A DNA stretch of 48,835 bases, taken from the NCBI GenBank assembly GCA_030269625.1, contig JAJDFZ010000010.1:1-48835 (forward strand), written 5' to 3'. The position numbers and the translations under genes were made by a program. The notes below the pieces were generated by a model, which was not told where the DNA came from, ran no database searches, and was given only the letters and a program-made list of their open reading frames with translations. This document shows positions 24,990-33,748 of this stretch, piece by piece. This DNA comes from Oxalobacter sp. OttesenSCG-928-P03 (GTDB taxonomy: Bacteria; Pseudomonadota; Gammaproteobacteria; Burkholderiales; Burkholderiaceae_D). The stretch's first letter is position 1, and the number at the start of each line of letters is the position of its first letter.

Positions 24990-26999
24990 ATGGCTATTTC
25001 ATCACTTGGTGTTGGTTCCGGTCTGGATCTTGAGGGTATTATTGAAAGCCTGATGGCGGTTGAACAGCGTCCGGTTCAATTACTCGCCAAGAAAGAGAGC
25101 AGCTACAACACGAAGCTTTCCGCTTACAGCCAGGTCAAAAGTGCTGTGTCGACTTTCAGCAGCATGATGGGCAGCCTCTCGTCCATGAGCACCTACCAGA
25201 ATACCAATGCCTCCGTGGCGGATGCCGATATTGCGACTGTATCCGCAAATACCAAGGCGGCCAGCAGTTCTTATTCCCTTTTTGTAAAACAGCTCGCGCA
25301 GGCGCAGAAGCTGGCGGCTACGGGTGTGGAAAAAGCCAACGAGGCCATTGGCGGCGGCACGATCACGATTGAGTTCGGCAAGATTACCGGCGGAGACTAT
25401 GACGAGACAACCGGAAAGTATACGGGCGCGGCGTTTGAGGCAAATGACAAGGGTGCCAAGTCCATTGATATTGCCGCTGACAGCACGCTGGAGGATATTC
25501 GCGATGCGATCAACAAGGCCGGTGCCGGTGTGACGGCTTCGATCGTGAATGACGGCAGTGACAAGCCTTATCGCCTGGTGCTGACAAACAGTGAAACAGG
25601 CGAAGAGCAGAGCATGAAGATCACGGTCAGTGATGATGCTGACGATGCGTTAAAGACGCTCCTGAACCATGACCCGGCGGCTGATGACGGCCAGGCGCTG
25701 CAGCAGACGGTCAAGGCGCAGAACGCGGTATTTACACTGGATGGTATCGAGATCACGAAGCCGAAAAATACAATCAGTGACGCGATTACGGGGGTGACCC
25801 TGACGCTGCTTGCCGAAAGTGAAAAGGCAACGACAGTGAAGGTGGAGCAGGACACCAGCGTGGCAAAGACGGCAGTGGAAAATTTTGTGTCTGCCTATAA
25901 CAACCTGGTAAACAGCCTGAAGAGCATGACAAATTATGATGCCGAAACGCAGCAGGCGTCTGTTCTGACTGGTGATTCGGCGGTGCGTTCGATCCAGACC
26001 CAGTTGAAATCGGTGTTTTCGCAGGTGCTGGGTGGCGAAGCAGGGTACCGGATGCTGTCGGATGTCGGTATTACGCTGAACAAGGAAGGGGTGCTGGAGA
26101 TTGACAGCACCAAGCTTTCGGAAGCGATGGAAAAGGATTACGAGTCGTTTGTCGGCATGTTTGCGGAAGGTGGCGTCAGCGGGACGGATAATATCGAGTT
26201 TGACAGCCAGACCAGCGCAACGAAGCCCGGCAGCTATGAAGTGGTTATCGAGCAGGTTGCCACCAAGGGCTTTACGTCACTGAATGTGAGTAACCTGAAT
26301 CTGAGCGGCCTGAGTGAGTCTGACCGCTCGATCAGCCTGAATATCCATGGCGTGGCAAAATCGGTCACGCTGGATCAGCGCGAGTACAAGACGAAGGAAG
26401 AGTTTGCTGCCGCCCTCCAGACGAAGATCAACGCCGAGTACAAGGAATCGGGCGTGAGTGTGAATGTCAAGGTGGATGACGATGGCAATGTCCGGGTTGA
26501 ATCCAATACCTATGGCTCGGTATCGAAGGTTTCTATCGGTTCCGCCTCCTTCTTTAGTGAAGTGGAGGCGAAAGACGGCCAGGATGTGAAAGGCACGATT
26601 GATGGTGTCGAAGCTGAAGGCAATGGCCAGTATCTGACGTCCAAGACCGGTGATTCAAGCGGCATGAAGCTGAAGATCACGGGTGAGGAGGGGGATATTA
26701 TCAGCGGGACGGTGAAGTTTACGCAGGGTTTTGCCTACCAGTTTTCCCAGCTTGCCAAGACGATGCTGGAGGATGACGGGGTGATCAGTTCGCGTATCGA
26801 TGGCATCAACGAGTCGCTGGAGTCGATTTCCAAGCAGTACGATTCCTGGGACAAGCGTCTTGAGCAGATCGAGGCTGCCTATCGGGCGAAGTTTACGGCG
26901 CTGGATGTGCTCCTGGCGGAGCTGAATTCGCAAAGCTCGTATCTGACGACACAGCTGGAGTCACTGTCGAGCCTGTGGAAGCAATCCAGTTCCAAGTGA
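24990..26999 (+). CDS. fliD: Flagellar filament cap protein
   Basis: Filament cap (HAP2) that folds flagellin at the tip. At 669 residues it is larger than the usual 450-500. The N-terminus MAISSLGVGSGLDLEGIIES and the FliD_N region follow; the C-terminus (RIDGINESLESISKQYDSWD, and TQLESLSSLWKQSS at the end) is the FliD_C coiled coil. ATG 24990 has AGGAG before it. The extra length lies in the central surface domains (D2-D3 and beyond), which vary between strains. Confidence 0.93.
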   Translation: MAISSLGVGSGLDLEGIIESLMAVEQRPVQLLAKKESSYNTKLSAYSQVKSAVSTFSSMMGSLSSMSTYQNTNASVADADIATVSANTKAASSSYSLFVKQLAQAQKLAATGVEKANEAIGGGTITIEFGKITGGDYDETTGKYTGAAFEANDKGAKSIDIAADSTLEDIRDAINKAGAGVTASIVNDGSDKPYRLVLTNSETGEEQSMKITVSDDADDALKTLLNHDPAADDGQALQQTVKAQNAVFTLDGIEITKPKNTISDAITGVTLTLLAESEKATTVKVEQDTSVAKTAVENFVSAYNNLVNSLKSMTNYDAETQQASVLTGDSAVRSIQTQLKSVFSQVLGGEAGYRMLSDVGITLNKEGVLEIDSTKLSEAMEKDYESFVGMFAEGGVSGTDNIEFDSQTSATKPGSYEVVIEQVATKGFTSLNVSNLNLSGLSESDRSISLNIHGVAKSVTLDQREYKTKEEFAAALQTKINAEYKESGVSVNVKVDDDGNVRVESNTYGSVSKVSIGSASFFSEVEAKDGQDVKGTIDGVEAEGNGQYLTSKTGDSSGMKLKITGEEGDIISGTVKFTQGFAYQFSQLAKTMLEDDGVISSRIDGINESLESISKQYDSWDKRLEQIEAAYRAKFTALDVLLAELNSQSSYLTTQLESLSSLWKQSSSK

Positions 27000-27043
27000 T
27001 CGGGCCCGGGACGAAACGGTATTTGAAAATTTAGGGAGAAATT

Positions 27044-27535
27044 ATGTTTGCTTCTTCTCGACATGGGGTTAATGCCTATGCCAGGGTTGGTGTTGAAACC
27101 GGTGTGCTGGCGGCCAGTCCGCACAAGCTGATTGCCATGCTTTATGATGGCGCGCTGTCGGCGATTAACATGGCTGCCCGGCATATGGAAACAGGTGATA
27201 TCGAGAAAAAAGGGGAGGCGATTGTCAAGGCCACCACGATTATCCAGAGCGGGCTGCAGGCCAGCCTGAACAAGGAGGTGGGCGGCGAACTGGCTCAAAA
27301 CCTGGATGCGCTTTATGACTATATGCGCCGCCGTCTTTTCGAGGCGCATGTCAAAAATGATCCCGAGATGCTTGCCGAGGTAAAGGGGCTTCTGGTGGAT
27401 ATCAAGAGCGCCTGGGACGAAATCGGGGAAACGGTGGACAAGCAGCCTGCTGCCGCGCCGATCGGGTCTGCCGATCTGCCGCCGCCGGTTAGTGATCCGC
27501 TGGCCCCGCGCAAAACGACACTGATGAGAGCCTAG
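27044..27535 (+). CDS. fliS: Flagellin export chaperone
   Basis: Binds the C-terminal D0 helix of flagellin in the cytoplasm. A 163-residue protein with the FliS core: AYARVGVETGVLAASPHKLI, MLYDGAL and NLDALYDYMRRRL. Length exceeds the usual 130 by a Pro-rich C-terminal tail. AGGGAGAAATT precedes the ATG. The fliT gene begins 2 bases after its stop. Confidence 0.93.
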   Translation: MFASSRHGVNAYARVGVETGVLAASPHKLIAMLYDGALSAINMAARHMETGDIEKKGEAIVKATTIIQSGLQASLNKEVGGELAQNLDALYDYMRRRLFEAHVKNDPEMLAEVKGLLVDIKSAWDEIGETVDKQPAAAPIGSADLPPPVSDPLAPRKTTLMRA

Positions 27536-27537
27536 GC

Positions 27538-27873
27538 ATGGACAAGAATACGATTCTGACGGTTTATGACAAGGTTTCCGGTGTGATGGGCCTGATGGTC
27601 CTGGCTGCCGAAGCGAGTGACTGGGACCGGTTGACGGAGTTGCAGCCGCAGTGCAAGGCTTATGTGGATACGCTCAGGATAAGCGATCATCATGAGGGGC
27701 TGACGGATGAGGAGATCGAGCACAAGATGTTCCTTATCCGGAAGATCCTGGATGATGACCGCCGTATCCGGGAGCTGACCGAGCCCTGGATGAAGCAACT
27801 GGCTGATTTGCTCGGTCATTCGGTAACGTCTCGCAAGGTGAACCAGGCATACGGTCTTAACGCGGTTAGTTAG
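27538..27873 (+). CDS. fliT: FliT-like flagellar chaperone
   Basis: A 111-residue all-helical protein. The call rests on position after fliS, size, and the helical pattern with WDRLTELQPQCKAYVDTLR, which resembles FliT, the chaperone of FliD. Sequence conservation in this family is low. The next gene begins 5 bases later. Confidence 0.8.
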   Translation: MDKNTILTVYDKVSGVMGLMVLAAEASDWDRLTELQPQCKAYVDTLRISDHHEGLTDEEIEHKMFLIRKILDDDRRIRELTEPWMKQLADLLGHSVTSRKVNQAYGLNAVS

Positions 27874-27878
27874 CTTTT

Positions 27879-29000
27879 ATGGAACTGCGGAGCGATGTCA
27901 CCGGCACACGCCCTGTAGCCCAGACTGCCGGTATATCGCAGGTTTCTCCTGCCGGTGATCTCAAACAGGATGTTTATGCCCGCCTGATGGCAACTGCCGT
28001 CGGGCGGCCACTTGCTGCCGAGGTGCTTTCGCAGACGGAAAGCGGCACATCGATGGTGCGGGTGGCCGATACGGTGGTCCAGATGGATCTGCCGCCTGAT
28101 GCGAAGGTGGGCGAGAGGGTGACGCTGACCCTTTTGGCAAAAGAGCCGCGCCTGACGTTTCTTTTTGAGCGTGAGCCGGCAGCGCATGCTTCGGTATCGA
28201 ATACGGGAAGGTTGATTGATAATATCCTGCGCTCGGTTTCGCAGGATGGCGGCACCGCGACGCTTTTGGGACGCACGCCGCTTTTTCCCACGCCGCCTTC
28301 TGCCGCGGCCGGGCAGATGCTGCCGTCGGGCCTGGCGGCTTCGCTTGAGTCGATGTTATCCAATATGTTCAGCACCAGCGGCCTTTTTTACGAGTCGCAC
28401 CTGGCGCAGTGGGTGGCGGGCAACCGCTCGCAGGCGGAGCTGATGGCAGAGCCGCAGGCGAAGATGCATAATCCGGCGCAAAACCAGGCGCTGGCGCAGG
28501 GCGCAGACCAGATGAACCGGCTGGAGGCGCTGCAGGAAAAGAGCTGGGTTGCCTCGCTGATGAGCAAGGCGGCGTCAAAGGTAGCAGCAGCGGTCTCGCA
28601 GCAGCCGGACAGGACGGAGCAGGTGATTGACCGGGATGCGGCGAACATGATCCGCATGCAGCTTGATGCGCTGGAACAGCGAAAGATTATCTGGCAGGGC
28701 GAATTGTGGCCGGGCCAGGAGATGGAATGGGAAGTTGAGGATGAGACGCCGCGCCAGAAAAGGGAGTACGGCGAGGCGGCAGAGGGTGCCTGGCAGAGTG
28801 TGCTGAGAGTGAATCTGCCGCTTTTGGGTTCGGTTACAGCCACGATGCGCCTGGTGGGCGACACGGTGCAGGTGCAACTGGGCGCTGCGGATGAGGCGTC
28901 GACGTCGCTTTTGCGGCAGTTCGGGCCGGAACTGGTGGCGGCCCTGGAATCGGCGGGCGCAAAGCTGGATTATTTTACGGTGAATGATGAAACGGCCTGA
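27879..29000 (+). CDS. FliK-like flagellar hook-length control protein
   Basis: 373 residues. The C-terminal part (IWQGELWPGQEMEWEVEDET and on to LPLLGSVTATMRLVGDTVQV, LLRQFGPELVAALESAGAKL) has the Flg_hook (FliK_C) fold, in which beta strands are followed by a helix. The middle is low in order and rich in Ala and Gln. A second, canonical fliK is at 37526. This one is paired with an FlhB C-terminal-like gene, overlapping it by 17 bp. Such FliK-like/FlhB-like pairs are common in Burkholderiales after fliT; the function is not established. Confidence 0.72.
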   Translation: MELRSDVTGTRPVAQTAGISQVSPAGDLKQDVYARLMATAVGRPLAAEVLSQTESGTSMVRVADTVVQMDLPPDAKVGERVTLTLLAKEPRLTFLFEREPAAHASVSNTGRLIDNILRSVSQDGGTATLLGRTPLFPTPPSAAAGQMLPSGLAASLESMLSNMFSTSGLFYESHLAQWVAGNRSQAELMAEPQAKMHNPAQNQALAQGADQMNRLEALQEKSWVASLMSKAASKVAAAVSQQPDRTEQVIDRDAANMIRMQLDALEQRKIIWQGELWPGQEMEWEVEDETPRQKREYGEAAEGAWQSVLRVNLPLLGSVTATMRLVGDTVQVQLGAADEASTSLLRQFGPELVAALESAGAKLDYFTVNDETA

Positions 29001-29340
29001 TGCACAGCAGAATGCGGTTGCGCTTGCCTACGAGGTGGGCAGCCGGGCGCCGAAGGTGGTGGCGAAAGGGCGCGGCCTGATTGCCGAGGAGATTATTCGC
29101 CGTGCCAATGAAAGTGGTGTTTTTGTTCATCAGTCAAAGGAACTGGTGGCGCTTTTGATGCAGGTGGAACTGGACCAGGATATTCCTCCCCTGCTTTATC
29201 GTGTTGTTGCGGAACTGCTTGCCTGGCTTTATCATGTAGAGGCCCGGCAGGCGGCAAGACAATCCCCGCCTCCGCCCCTGAAGCTGGATGTTCCGAAAGT
29301 GGAGTCCATCCGCGAGGGGGAGGGTTCAAATTCAATATAG
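28984..29340 (+). CDS. FlhB C-terminal-like protein
   Basis: 118 residues resembling the cytoplasmic domain of FlhB/YscU: AVALAYEVGSRAPKVVAKGR, then AEEIIRRANESGVFVHQSKE and LVALLMQVELDQDIPPLLYR. The membrane domain and the NPTH autocleavage site are absent. Homologues (FhlB) can substitute for the FlhB C-terminal domain in export switching in Salmonella work. Overlap with the FliK-like gene by 17 bp suggests they act as a pair. Confidence 0.82.
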   Translation: MMKRPDAQQNAVALAYEVGSRAPKVVAKGRGLIAEEIIRRANESGVFVHQSKELVALLMQVELDQDIPPLLYRVVAELLAWLYHVEARQAARQSPPPPLKLDVPKVESIREGEGSNSI

Positions 29341-29492
29341 ATGTCTTTCGTGCGTGCGGTTTTTTCCATATTGTATTATCCTTATGGATGTTGATGTACG
29401 GAAATTTTTTGTTTTTTTAAGGTGTATATGGGGGGGAGTTTCCGAAAGCGGCCTGTGCTGCGGGAAATGGCTGACCTCGGCTGGATGAATGG

Positions 29493-30251
29493 ATGAGCGC
29501 GAATAACACAGCTGATAATCAGGGCAGGTCTTTTGAGGAAAATCTGGAAAAGTACCAGGTTTTCTCGCCGCTTGAAATCGGCCGGATTCTGAGAGGGATC
29601 CAGGCCAACAAGCAGCTGATCCGCATGAGTTTTGCCGGTACGATGGAAACGGTGATTACCAGCGTGCTGGATGTGGATGTCAAGGCAAGGATGCTGATGC
29701 TGGATTCGTCGCCGGTTCAGGCGCAAAACGAGGTGGCGATCAGAAGCAATATGATCAGCTTTGAAGGTGTTCTCGACAGGATCAAGATTTCTTTTACGAC
29801 GAACCGGGTGTATGCGGATACGTTCGAGGGCCGCCCATCGCTGCGCGTGCCTTTTCCGGAGCGGCTGGTTCGCCTGCAGCGGCGTGATCATTTCCGGGTG
29901 CCGGTTTCAAACAGCACGATCCGCATTCCGATGGAAGTGAATGGCCATGTCATGCATTCGGTCGGCAATATCCGTGACCTGAGCCCGAACGGGGCGTGCG
30001 TGATTGATGCCTCGATGATGCTGGATAACACGGTGGGCATGGTTTATCCGAATTGCCGCCTTGACCTGCCGGATACGCAGCCGCTGAATGTGACGCTGGA
30101 AATCCGCAATTCACACGAGATATCGATGCCGGACACTTCGCATCAGCGCCGTATCGGCTGCCAGTTTGTGAACCTTTCTTCGGCTGAGTCGGCGTTGATC
30201 CAGCGCTATATCACGCGCCTGGAAAGGCAGCAGAAGATGTTGACGGGTTAA
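29493..30251 (+). CDS. ycgR: Flagellar brake protein YcgR, copy 1
   Basis: c-di-GMP-responsive brake on the flagellar motor, 252 residues. The N-terminal YcgR domain spans about 1-125 and the C-terminal PilZ domain about 126-245. The c-di-GMP motifs are intact: RRDHFR (130-135) and DLSPNG (162-167), matching RxxxR and (D/N)xSxxG. It lies 150 bp after the FlhB-like gene and is followed by a terminator. A paralogue follows. Confidence 0.9.
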   Translation: MSANNTADNQGRSFEENLEKYQVFSPLEIGRILRGIQANKQLIRMSFAGTMETVITSVLDVDVKARMLMLDSSPVQAQNEVAIRSNMISFEGVLDRIKISFTTNRVYADTFEGRPSLRVPFPERLVRLQRRDHFRVPVSNSTIRIPMEVNGHVMHSVGNIRDLSPNGACVIDASMMLDNTVGMVYPNCRLDLPDTQPLNVTLEIRNSHEISMPDTSHQRRIGCQFVNLSSAESALIQRYITRLERQQKMLTG

Positions 30252-30269
30252 GATAATTTGCCTGCTGCA

Positions 30270-30297
30270 AAGCCGCCTTCGGGTGGCTTTTGTTTTA
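30270..30297 (+). terminator. Rho-independent terminator after the first ycgR
   Basis: Stem AAAGCCGCC (30270-30278) and GGTGGCTTT (30283-30291) with a stable TTCG loop, one G-U pair, then a T-rich tail. Confidence 0.85.
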
Positions 30298-30408
30298 TCT
30301 GCCGGGCGCATCCGGGCGGTTTAAGTGTAATTGATGTGTTTTGTTTCATAATTTGATGTGATCGGAGTATGATGGGGTTTTGCCCGAGCCCGGATTTTAT
30401 TTTTGCCC

Positions 30409-31140
30409 ATGCAGCATAATCCTGAACGTTTCCAGATTCATTCGCAGCACGAGATTGCCGGCATGCTGCGCAGCATGCTGGAAAGCCGGGATATGATGCG
30501 GCTGCGTTTTGCCGAGTCGCCGGAAACGATGATTACCTGTGTGCTGGATGTGGACCTGAAAAACGGCCGTTTTTTCCTGCATTGCGCCACCTCTCCCGTG
30601 CAGAACCGGATTGCGCTGCAAAGCCGGCAGATCAGCTGCGAGGCAGTGGTAAGCCGGGTGCGGATTGCTTTTCGCATCAATCGTCTCCGGCAGGCGTCAT
30701 ATAACGGTCAGCCGGCACTGGTGGCGGAACTGCCGGAATCGATTGTGCGTTATCAGCGCCGGGGGCATGTGCGGATTCCGCTTGAATCGGCGTTTGTCCG
30801 TATCCCGATCGTTTCGGGGCATGATGAGGCGGTGGCAACGGGCCTGGTGCGCGATATCAGTACGGGCGGCATGACGGTGGTGGATGAGACACTGGCGATT
30901 GATTACGGGGTGAATGCGGTTCACGCGGGCTGCCAGCTTTGCCTGCCGGAAGTCCGGCCTGTCATGGTGAATCTTCGTTTTCGCCATGTGATGGATCTGC
31001 CGGGCAAAACCCGCCAGCGCTCGCGCCGTATCGGCTGCCAGTTTGTGGACCTGGCCGATGAGGTGGCGGTGAGGATCAGGCGTTTTGTGTCTGATGCCGA
31101 ACGGCAGATACGGATGATGATGGGGGATGCGGAAGAGTGA
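30409..31140 (+). CDS. ycgR: Flagellar brake protein YcgR, copy 2
   Basis: A 243-residue paralogue of the gene before it, with the same YcgR-PilZ layout: RRGHVR (117-122) and DISTGG (149-154), both c-di-GMP motifs kept. The ATG at 30409 was chosen; TTG 30403 is in frame 2 codons earlier. No good ribosome-binding site is visible. It stands between two terminators, so it is transcribed on its own. Confidence 0.88.
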   Translation: MQHNPERFQIHSQHEIAGMLRSMLESRDMMRLRFAESPETMITCVLDVDLKNGRFFLHCATSPVQNRIALQSRQISCEAVVSRVRIAFRINRLRQASYNGQPALVAELPESIVRYQRRGHVRIPLESAFVRIPIVSGHDEAVATGLVRDISTGGMTVVDETLAIDYGVNAVHAGCQLCLPEVRPVMVNLRFRHVMDLPGKTRQRSRRIGCQFVDLADEVAVRIRRFVSDAERQIRMMMGDAEE

Positions 31141-31181
31141 GTTTTCCGGCCGGACTGCCGGTTTTGTGCAGTGAGATGAGG

Positions 31182-31207
31182 AACGGACGCAGAGGCGTCC
31201 GTTTTTT
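31182..31207 (+). terminator. Terminator between ycgR and fliE, possibly bidirectional
   Basis: Perfect 9-bp stem AACGGACGC (31182-31190) and GCGTCCGTT (31195-31203) with loop AGAG and T-tract. It lies 91 bases beyond the 3' end of the convergent fliE gene. Confidence 0.85.
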
Positions 31208-31297
31208 GTTCTGGCGGGTGGTGCAAGGGGCCGAAAAAAGAAAAAAACACCCATCAGGACCGTATCGGGTAACGGCCCTGCGGTTGTGTTTTCCCGG

Positions 31298-31666
31298 TCA
31301 GATCTGCATGCCCATGATTTCCTGGTAGGCTGAAACGAGCCGGTTTCTGGCCTGGACGGTGGTCTGGAGCGCGATGCTGGCTTTTTGCATGGAGATCATG
31401 ACGTCAGATAGCTGGACGTCGTCATTGCCCAGTACAAACTGTTCCCCCAACTGTTCGGATTTGACCTGCAGTTCGTTGACGTTGTCCAGCGTGGCTCTTA
31501 AGGCCGAGGCAAAGTCGCTTTTTTCAGCGGCTTTGGTCCCGGACGCCGGCTCGGTCAGCTGATCCGCAATGTTGGTGACCCGGTTTGACGGAGGGGTGAC
31601 CTGGGACGAAGTTGCCCTGATCTGCTCCAGCATGGCCTGGATCTGGCTGGTGTTGATTGCCATCAT
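31298..31666 (-). CDS. fliE: Flagellar basal-body protein FliE
   Basis: Adaptor between the MS-ring and rod, exported by the flagellar secretion system. 122 residues; the C-terminal part (DVMISMQKASIALQTTVQAR, NRLVSAYQEIMGMQI) is the conserved FliE helix pair. Start is the first ATG of the ATGATG with AGAGGA nine bases upstream. It is divergent from fliF with 270 bp between. Confidence 0.92.
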   Translation of the reverse strand: MMAINTSQIQAMLEQIRATSSQVTPPSNRVTNIADQLTEPASGTKAAEKSDFASALRATLDNVNELQVKSEQLGEQFVLGNDDVQLSDVMISMQKASIALQTTVQARNRLVSAYQEIMGMQI

Positions 31667-31857
31667 GTTTTTGTTTCCTCTGGCAGGTTTTACCAATGAA
31701 CATCTTCCGCAAGTAATCCACTGATGCTTTGCGGAATGACGCACGTTAGCAACTTTAGCACCGGTTTTTTATTTTCGAGGGGCAATAAAACGGCAAAAAA
31801 CCGCTTTATTCCGCGGTTTGAATGAGGGGCTTTGCGGGGAAAATAGGTGATACTCAC

Positions 31858-31901
31858 AATTCCCTCAATGCGTTTGACGGGAATTAACAATAAAAATAAC
31901 G
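31858..31901. promoter_or_regulatory. Inverted repeat and AT-rich box between fliE and fliF
   Basis: AATTCCC (31858-31864) and GGGAATT (31879-31885) form a 7-bp inverted repeat, followed by AAATAACG (31894-31901), which resembles one half of the FlhDC box (AAATARCG). The second half-site is not found. Position suits control of both divergent genes, but this is a guess. Confidence 0.3.
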
Positions 31902-31936
31902 ATTTACCTCACTTACAGTCAGCCTGGAGGGCGAAG

Positions 31937-33748
31937 ATGGCAGTAGCAGAAGAACCAGGAGTGTTGGGCGATATCCCGGCAGCGGCAGATACGGCTGCTG
32001 ATACAACCGCAGCCGGCAGGCTGCAGGGGCGGGTGGCCCAGGCAAGGGCAAGGCTTGAAGAGCCCCGTATCCGGAATATTGCGTTATCTCTCGGTATCGC
32101 GCTTGTGATCGCGATCATGGCCGGTATCTGGATGTGGAGCCAGAAGGCGGAGTATGCGGTACTGTACTCCGGCTTTTCGGAAAAGGATGGGGGCTCCATC
32201 GTCTCAACGCTCGAGCAGATGGAAATTCCTTACAAGATTACGAATGGCGGCGGCTCGATTCTTGTGCCGGCCGACCTGGTGCATGGCCTGCGCCTGAAGC
32301 TGGCGTCAGAGGGCCTGCCAAAGGCGAGCGGCGTCGGTTTCGAGGTGATGGAAAACCAGAAAATCGGTTCTTCTCAGTTCCTGGAGCAGGTGAATTTCCA
32401 GCGTGCGCTGGAGGGTGAGCTCGGCAGGACGATCCAGTCGATGGATGCGATCCAGCATGCCCGGGTGCATCTGGCAATGCACAAGGCATCGGTTTTTGTG
32501 CGTGATCAGCAAAAGCCGACGGCATCAGTGCTTTTGACGCTGTATCATGGCCGCTCGCTGGACCGTTCGCAGGTGAATGCGATGGTGCACCTGGTTGCCA
32601 GCAGTGTGCCGGGCCTGACAGCTGCCAATGTGACGGTGGTGGACCAGAACGGGGAACTGCTTTCCTGGCAGGATAGGGAGCGTTCGGAAACGGAAAAGCT
32701 CGATGCCAAGCAGATGCAGTATGTGCAGGAACTGCAAAAGAATATTGTCAAAAGGGTAGAGTCCATCCTGGCGCCGGTTGTCGGTGAAAAGAATGTTCGC
32801 GCGGAAGCGACTGTCGAGGTGGATTTTTCAAAATCCGAGCAGGCTGAAGAAATTTACAAGCCGAACCAGGCGCCGAATGCGCCTTCTATCCGCAGCCAGC
32901 ACAGCACGGAACAGCAGAAGATGGCGGCCGATCCTTCGGGCGGTATTCCGGGCGCGGTGACAAACCAGCCGCCGGTTCCGCCGACAGCGCCGCTGATCCA
33001 GGAAAACCCGGGGCAGCAGCAGACGGCGCCGCCGGGACAGCGCGTGTTTACGCCGGTTGGCCAGGGCAGCACGAATTCAGCGCTGGAGGGCAAGAAGGAG
33101 TCGGTGATCAACTATGAGGTTGACAAGACGCTTCGCTATACCCAGAAGGCGGCCATGGGCGAGATCAAGCGGGTCACGGTGGCGGTTGCGGTAAATTACA
33201 AGCTGGGCAAAGATGAGGACGGCAAGGAAGGGCTGGTCCCGCTGACCGAGGCGGAGAAGGAAGAGGTGGCCGCGCTGGTCAGGGAAGCGATGGGCTATAA
33301 CGCGCAGCGCGGTGACAGCATGTCTGTCCTGAATACGCGTTTTGCGCCGCTCGATGAGGGGCCGCCGATCTGGAAGCGCCCGGAAACCTATACCATCGCC
33401 AAGGATGTGGGCAAGTATGTCATCATCGCCGCGATTTTCCTCTGGCTGTATATGGCTTTCCTGAAACCGATGATCTACAAGCTGTCAGGCAGGGAAGCGG
33501 CCGACAGGAAGAAGAAGGAAGCGGAAGAGGCGGCGAAGGCGGAAGAGGAAGCGAAGGCCGCCGCGCTGGCCGCAAAACACGCGGCAGCGGCAGCCGGCGA
33601 CGTGGATGCGATTGTGGCGCTTTCCGGCGCGGCCGTGACAGAGGAAGAGGAAGCCTACCAGCAGTTGCTTGAGATGGCGAAGAATCTGGCCCGCGAGAAT
33701 CCGAAAGCGGTAGCGAACATTATTCTGGAGTGGCTGGGAAATGACTGA
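31937..33748 (+). CDS. fliF: Flagellar MS-ring protein
   Basis: The inner-membrane ring on which the flagellum is built; 603 residues from ATG 31937 (GGAGG six bases before). A first membrane helix (about residues 52-72) is followed by the YscJ-like ring-building motif domain (AVLYSGFSEKDGGSIVSTLE...); the second helix (IIAAIFLWLYMAFLKPM) lies near 505; the C-terminal tail ends ANIILEWLGND and binds FliG. An Ala/Lys/Glu-rich linker lies before it. It overlaps fliG by 8 bp. Confidence 0.95.
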   Translation: MAVAEEPGVLGDIPAAADTAADTTAAGRLQGRVAQARARLEEPRIRNIALSLGIALVIAIMAGIWMWSQKAEYAVLYSGFSEKDGGSIVSTLEQMEIPYKITNGGGSILVPADLVHGLRLKLASEGLPKASGVGFEVMENQKIGSSQFLEQVNFQRALEGELGRTIQSMDAIQHARVHLAMHKASVFVRDQQKPTASVLLTLYHGRSLDRSQVNAMVHLVASSVPGLTAANVTVVDQNGELLSWQDRERSETEKLDAKQMQYVQELQKNIVKRVESILAPVVGEKNVRAEATVEVDFSKSEQAEEIYKPNQAPNAPSIRSQHSTEQQKMAADPSGGIPGAVTNQPPVPPTAPLIQENPGQQQTAPPGQRVFTPVGQGSTNSALEGKKESVINYEVDKTLRYTQKAAMGEIKRVTVAVAVNYKLGKDEDGKEGLVPLTEAEKEEVAALVREAMGYNAQRGDSMSVLNTRFAPLDEGPPIWKRPETYTIAKDVGKYVIIAAIFLWLYMAFLKPMIYKLSGREAADRKKKEAEEAAKAEEEAKAAALAAKHAAAAAGDVDAIVALSGAAVTEEEEAYQQLLEMAKNLARENPKAVANIILEWLGND

